Below, piece by piece: positions 63,036 through 64,000 of a stretch of DNA of 64,000 nt. Source of the DNA: Narthecium ossifragum (taxonomy: Eukaryota; Streptophyta; Magnoliopsida; Dioscoreales; Nartheciaceae); contig OY986967.1 in NCBI GenBank assembly GCA_963920575.1, forward strand, positions 18,208,094 through 18,272,093, read 5' to 3'. Every line of letters begins with the position of its first letter. Position 1 is the first letter of the stretch. The notes under the pieces are model-generated. The model was not told the DNA's origin. It worked only from the letters and a program-made list of their open reading frames with translations, and did not search any database. Both the position numbers and the translations under genes were made by a program.

Positions 63036-64000
63036 CATCCGTGCCAGTACCACTGCCTCCTTGTGTAGTTTGTGGCGTGACTTGTGGTATTGGGTCACTG
63101 GAGTAGGTATCTTGTTATCCATCACCGTATGTTGAAGTCAGTGGTCCTTTTATGTGACATTCATCGATATCGATATCAATAACAAGCTCATCCCATTCTA
63201 TTGCATCTGGTGGTAGGGGCATATTTGTGTCATTACTCCAACCCCATCCGCTCTTGCCCACCAGCTCTTGCCCACTAGTTCTTTGTATAGGGCATGTGTC
63301 TTTTTTAGGGTTTTCAATATGTGCTTGAGGTTTTTTAACTCAACTTTCTTTGCACGATTCTCGTTGAATTCGTCCAGAACTTTATTCCATGCATCTTTGG
63401 TAAACTGGCCGTTAATAAAGAACCCGTCGATGAGTTTTCTTCTCAGTAGTTCTAGCAGTTGGTTATTCTCGGCTTGTTTTCAATTCTTTCATTCCTATTG
63501 GATTCGTATTGACATCCCTCATCGGCATATTTCTGTACAAACACAACAATTATGTATTTATAATGAACATGCTTCTACTACATGCATGATGAATATTATA
63601 ACAAGCTAGATGACTTGAATATGTTTTTCAAATAATATAAAGTTGCCAAGAGCAGAGGACCAAGGTTCCCCTTAATTTTGTGTTAATTATTTCTTTGCTC
63701 TCCTCTCACTTTGTTTCCTCTTCATATGCTCAATATAAAGGAGAAACAAGCTTAAGTATAGAGTTTTTCAAGAAAAAAATTGAAACAGATCAACGGTTCA
63801 AATTCCATGGGTTGGCTTGCAAATCTTAAAAATGGAAACAGATCAAGATCAAGGATCATAGGTACTCATGACAGTATCACTAATGTGTAGACAAAAAGAA
63901 AAGACAAGGGGCTACACAGATGCATGGTGTACAAGAACACGAAATGGAACAACTTTTTGCATAAATCTAGCATAGTTTTGTGCCGTATAAACTCTCGTAT
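63036..64000 (-). pseudogene. Myb/SANT-like unit, copy 2, inverted and truncated
   Basis: Minus strand. 63590-64000 matches 51345-51951 and 63036-63590 matches 57946-58745, with no 6-kb insertion between. Conserved peptide pieces: KSGWGWSNDTNMPLPPDA and IDIDIDECHIKGPLTS, and a worn trihelix (LLELLRRKLIDGFFINGQFT). The intron and the second exon start present in copy 1 (58285-58590) are missing here. Cut off at 63036 by the LTR fragment; continues beyond the right edge. Confidence 0.65.

Overview
The window is plant nuclear DNA: a spliced kinesin KIN-4 gene enters from the left edge, the middle carries plant Ty3/gypsy, Cassandra, Mutator and hAT families, and intron and microsatellite style fit an angiosperm. 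A monocot is my guess but I cannot prove it. There is no bacterial, organellar or viral gene set. The only host gene I can defend is the first three coding exons of the kinesin (minus strand, 169-2338). Almost everything else is transposon sequence or its decay products, and most open frames are translations of GC-rich or repetitive LTR DNA.

Layout. 1-2338: kinesin 5' part. 2339-4468: its 5' flank, microsatellites and unannotated sequence. 4472-8120: DNA transposons, namely an 829-bp Tourist-like element (TSD TTA), a second fold-back element carrying a LINE tail, and two nested Mutator-like fold-backs (9-bp TSDs) holding a captured gene fragment and a hAT MITE. 8130-9648: low-copy-looking DNA with long G and C runs. 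9654-12055: solo LTR (TSD TACAT). 12340-14840: probable gene-capturing element with a phospholipase C fragment and a 1.1-kb pyrimidine satellite. 14850-18220: MITEs. 18222-24617: a 6.4-kb segment bounded by a 103-bp direct repeat, with an F-box/kelch fragment and one solo LTR inside another. 25324-26628: hAT element (TSD CTCCTAAT).

26887-50500 is a five-deep nest of LTR elements, each level but one bounded by a perfect 5-bp target duplication: solo LTR 26887-50500 (ACCCG) contains reverse solo LTR 28952-31274 (GCTAG) and a gag-only tRNA-Asp-primed element (31861 to about 50288). That element is split by solo LTR 34262-47206 (TAATG), which is split by reverse solo LTR 35874-46191 (GTATA), which is split by the youngest unit, a nearly complete chromodomain Ty3/gypsy element at 36604-44576 (AAGCT). 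This last element encodes gag, protease, RT, RNase H, integrase and a C-terminal chromodomain, but has two in-frame TGA stops and one frameshift and lacks about 1.8 kb of its 5' LTR.

50501-64000: two inverted copies of a Myb/SANT-like gene (57957-59317 plus, 63036-64000 minus), both broken. The first is interrupted by a 6-kb chimera of a Cassandra TRIM (5S rRNA-derived LTR) and a reverse gypsy fragment that itself contains solo LTR 53370-55759. Between the two copies lies a reverse gag-only element with a second tRNA-Asp primer site.

The feature that stands out is arrays of the 8-bp palindrome GATCGATC, spaced about 20-50 bp, in nearly every LTR here, including LTRs of two unrelated gypsy lineages (tRNA-Met-primed chromovirus-like and tRNA-Asp-primed Tat/Athila-like). 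Some LTRs carry a different palindrome-rich array built on TCGACCGTC instead. Sister LTRs of the youngest element already differ by one 21-bp array unit, so the arrays change length.
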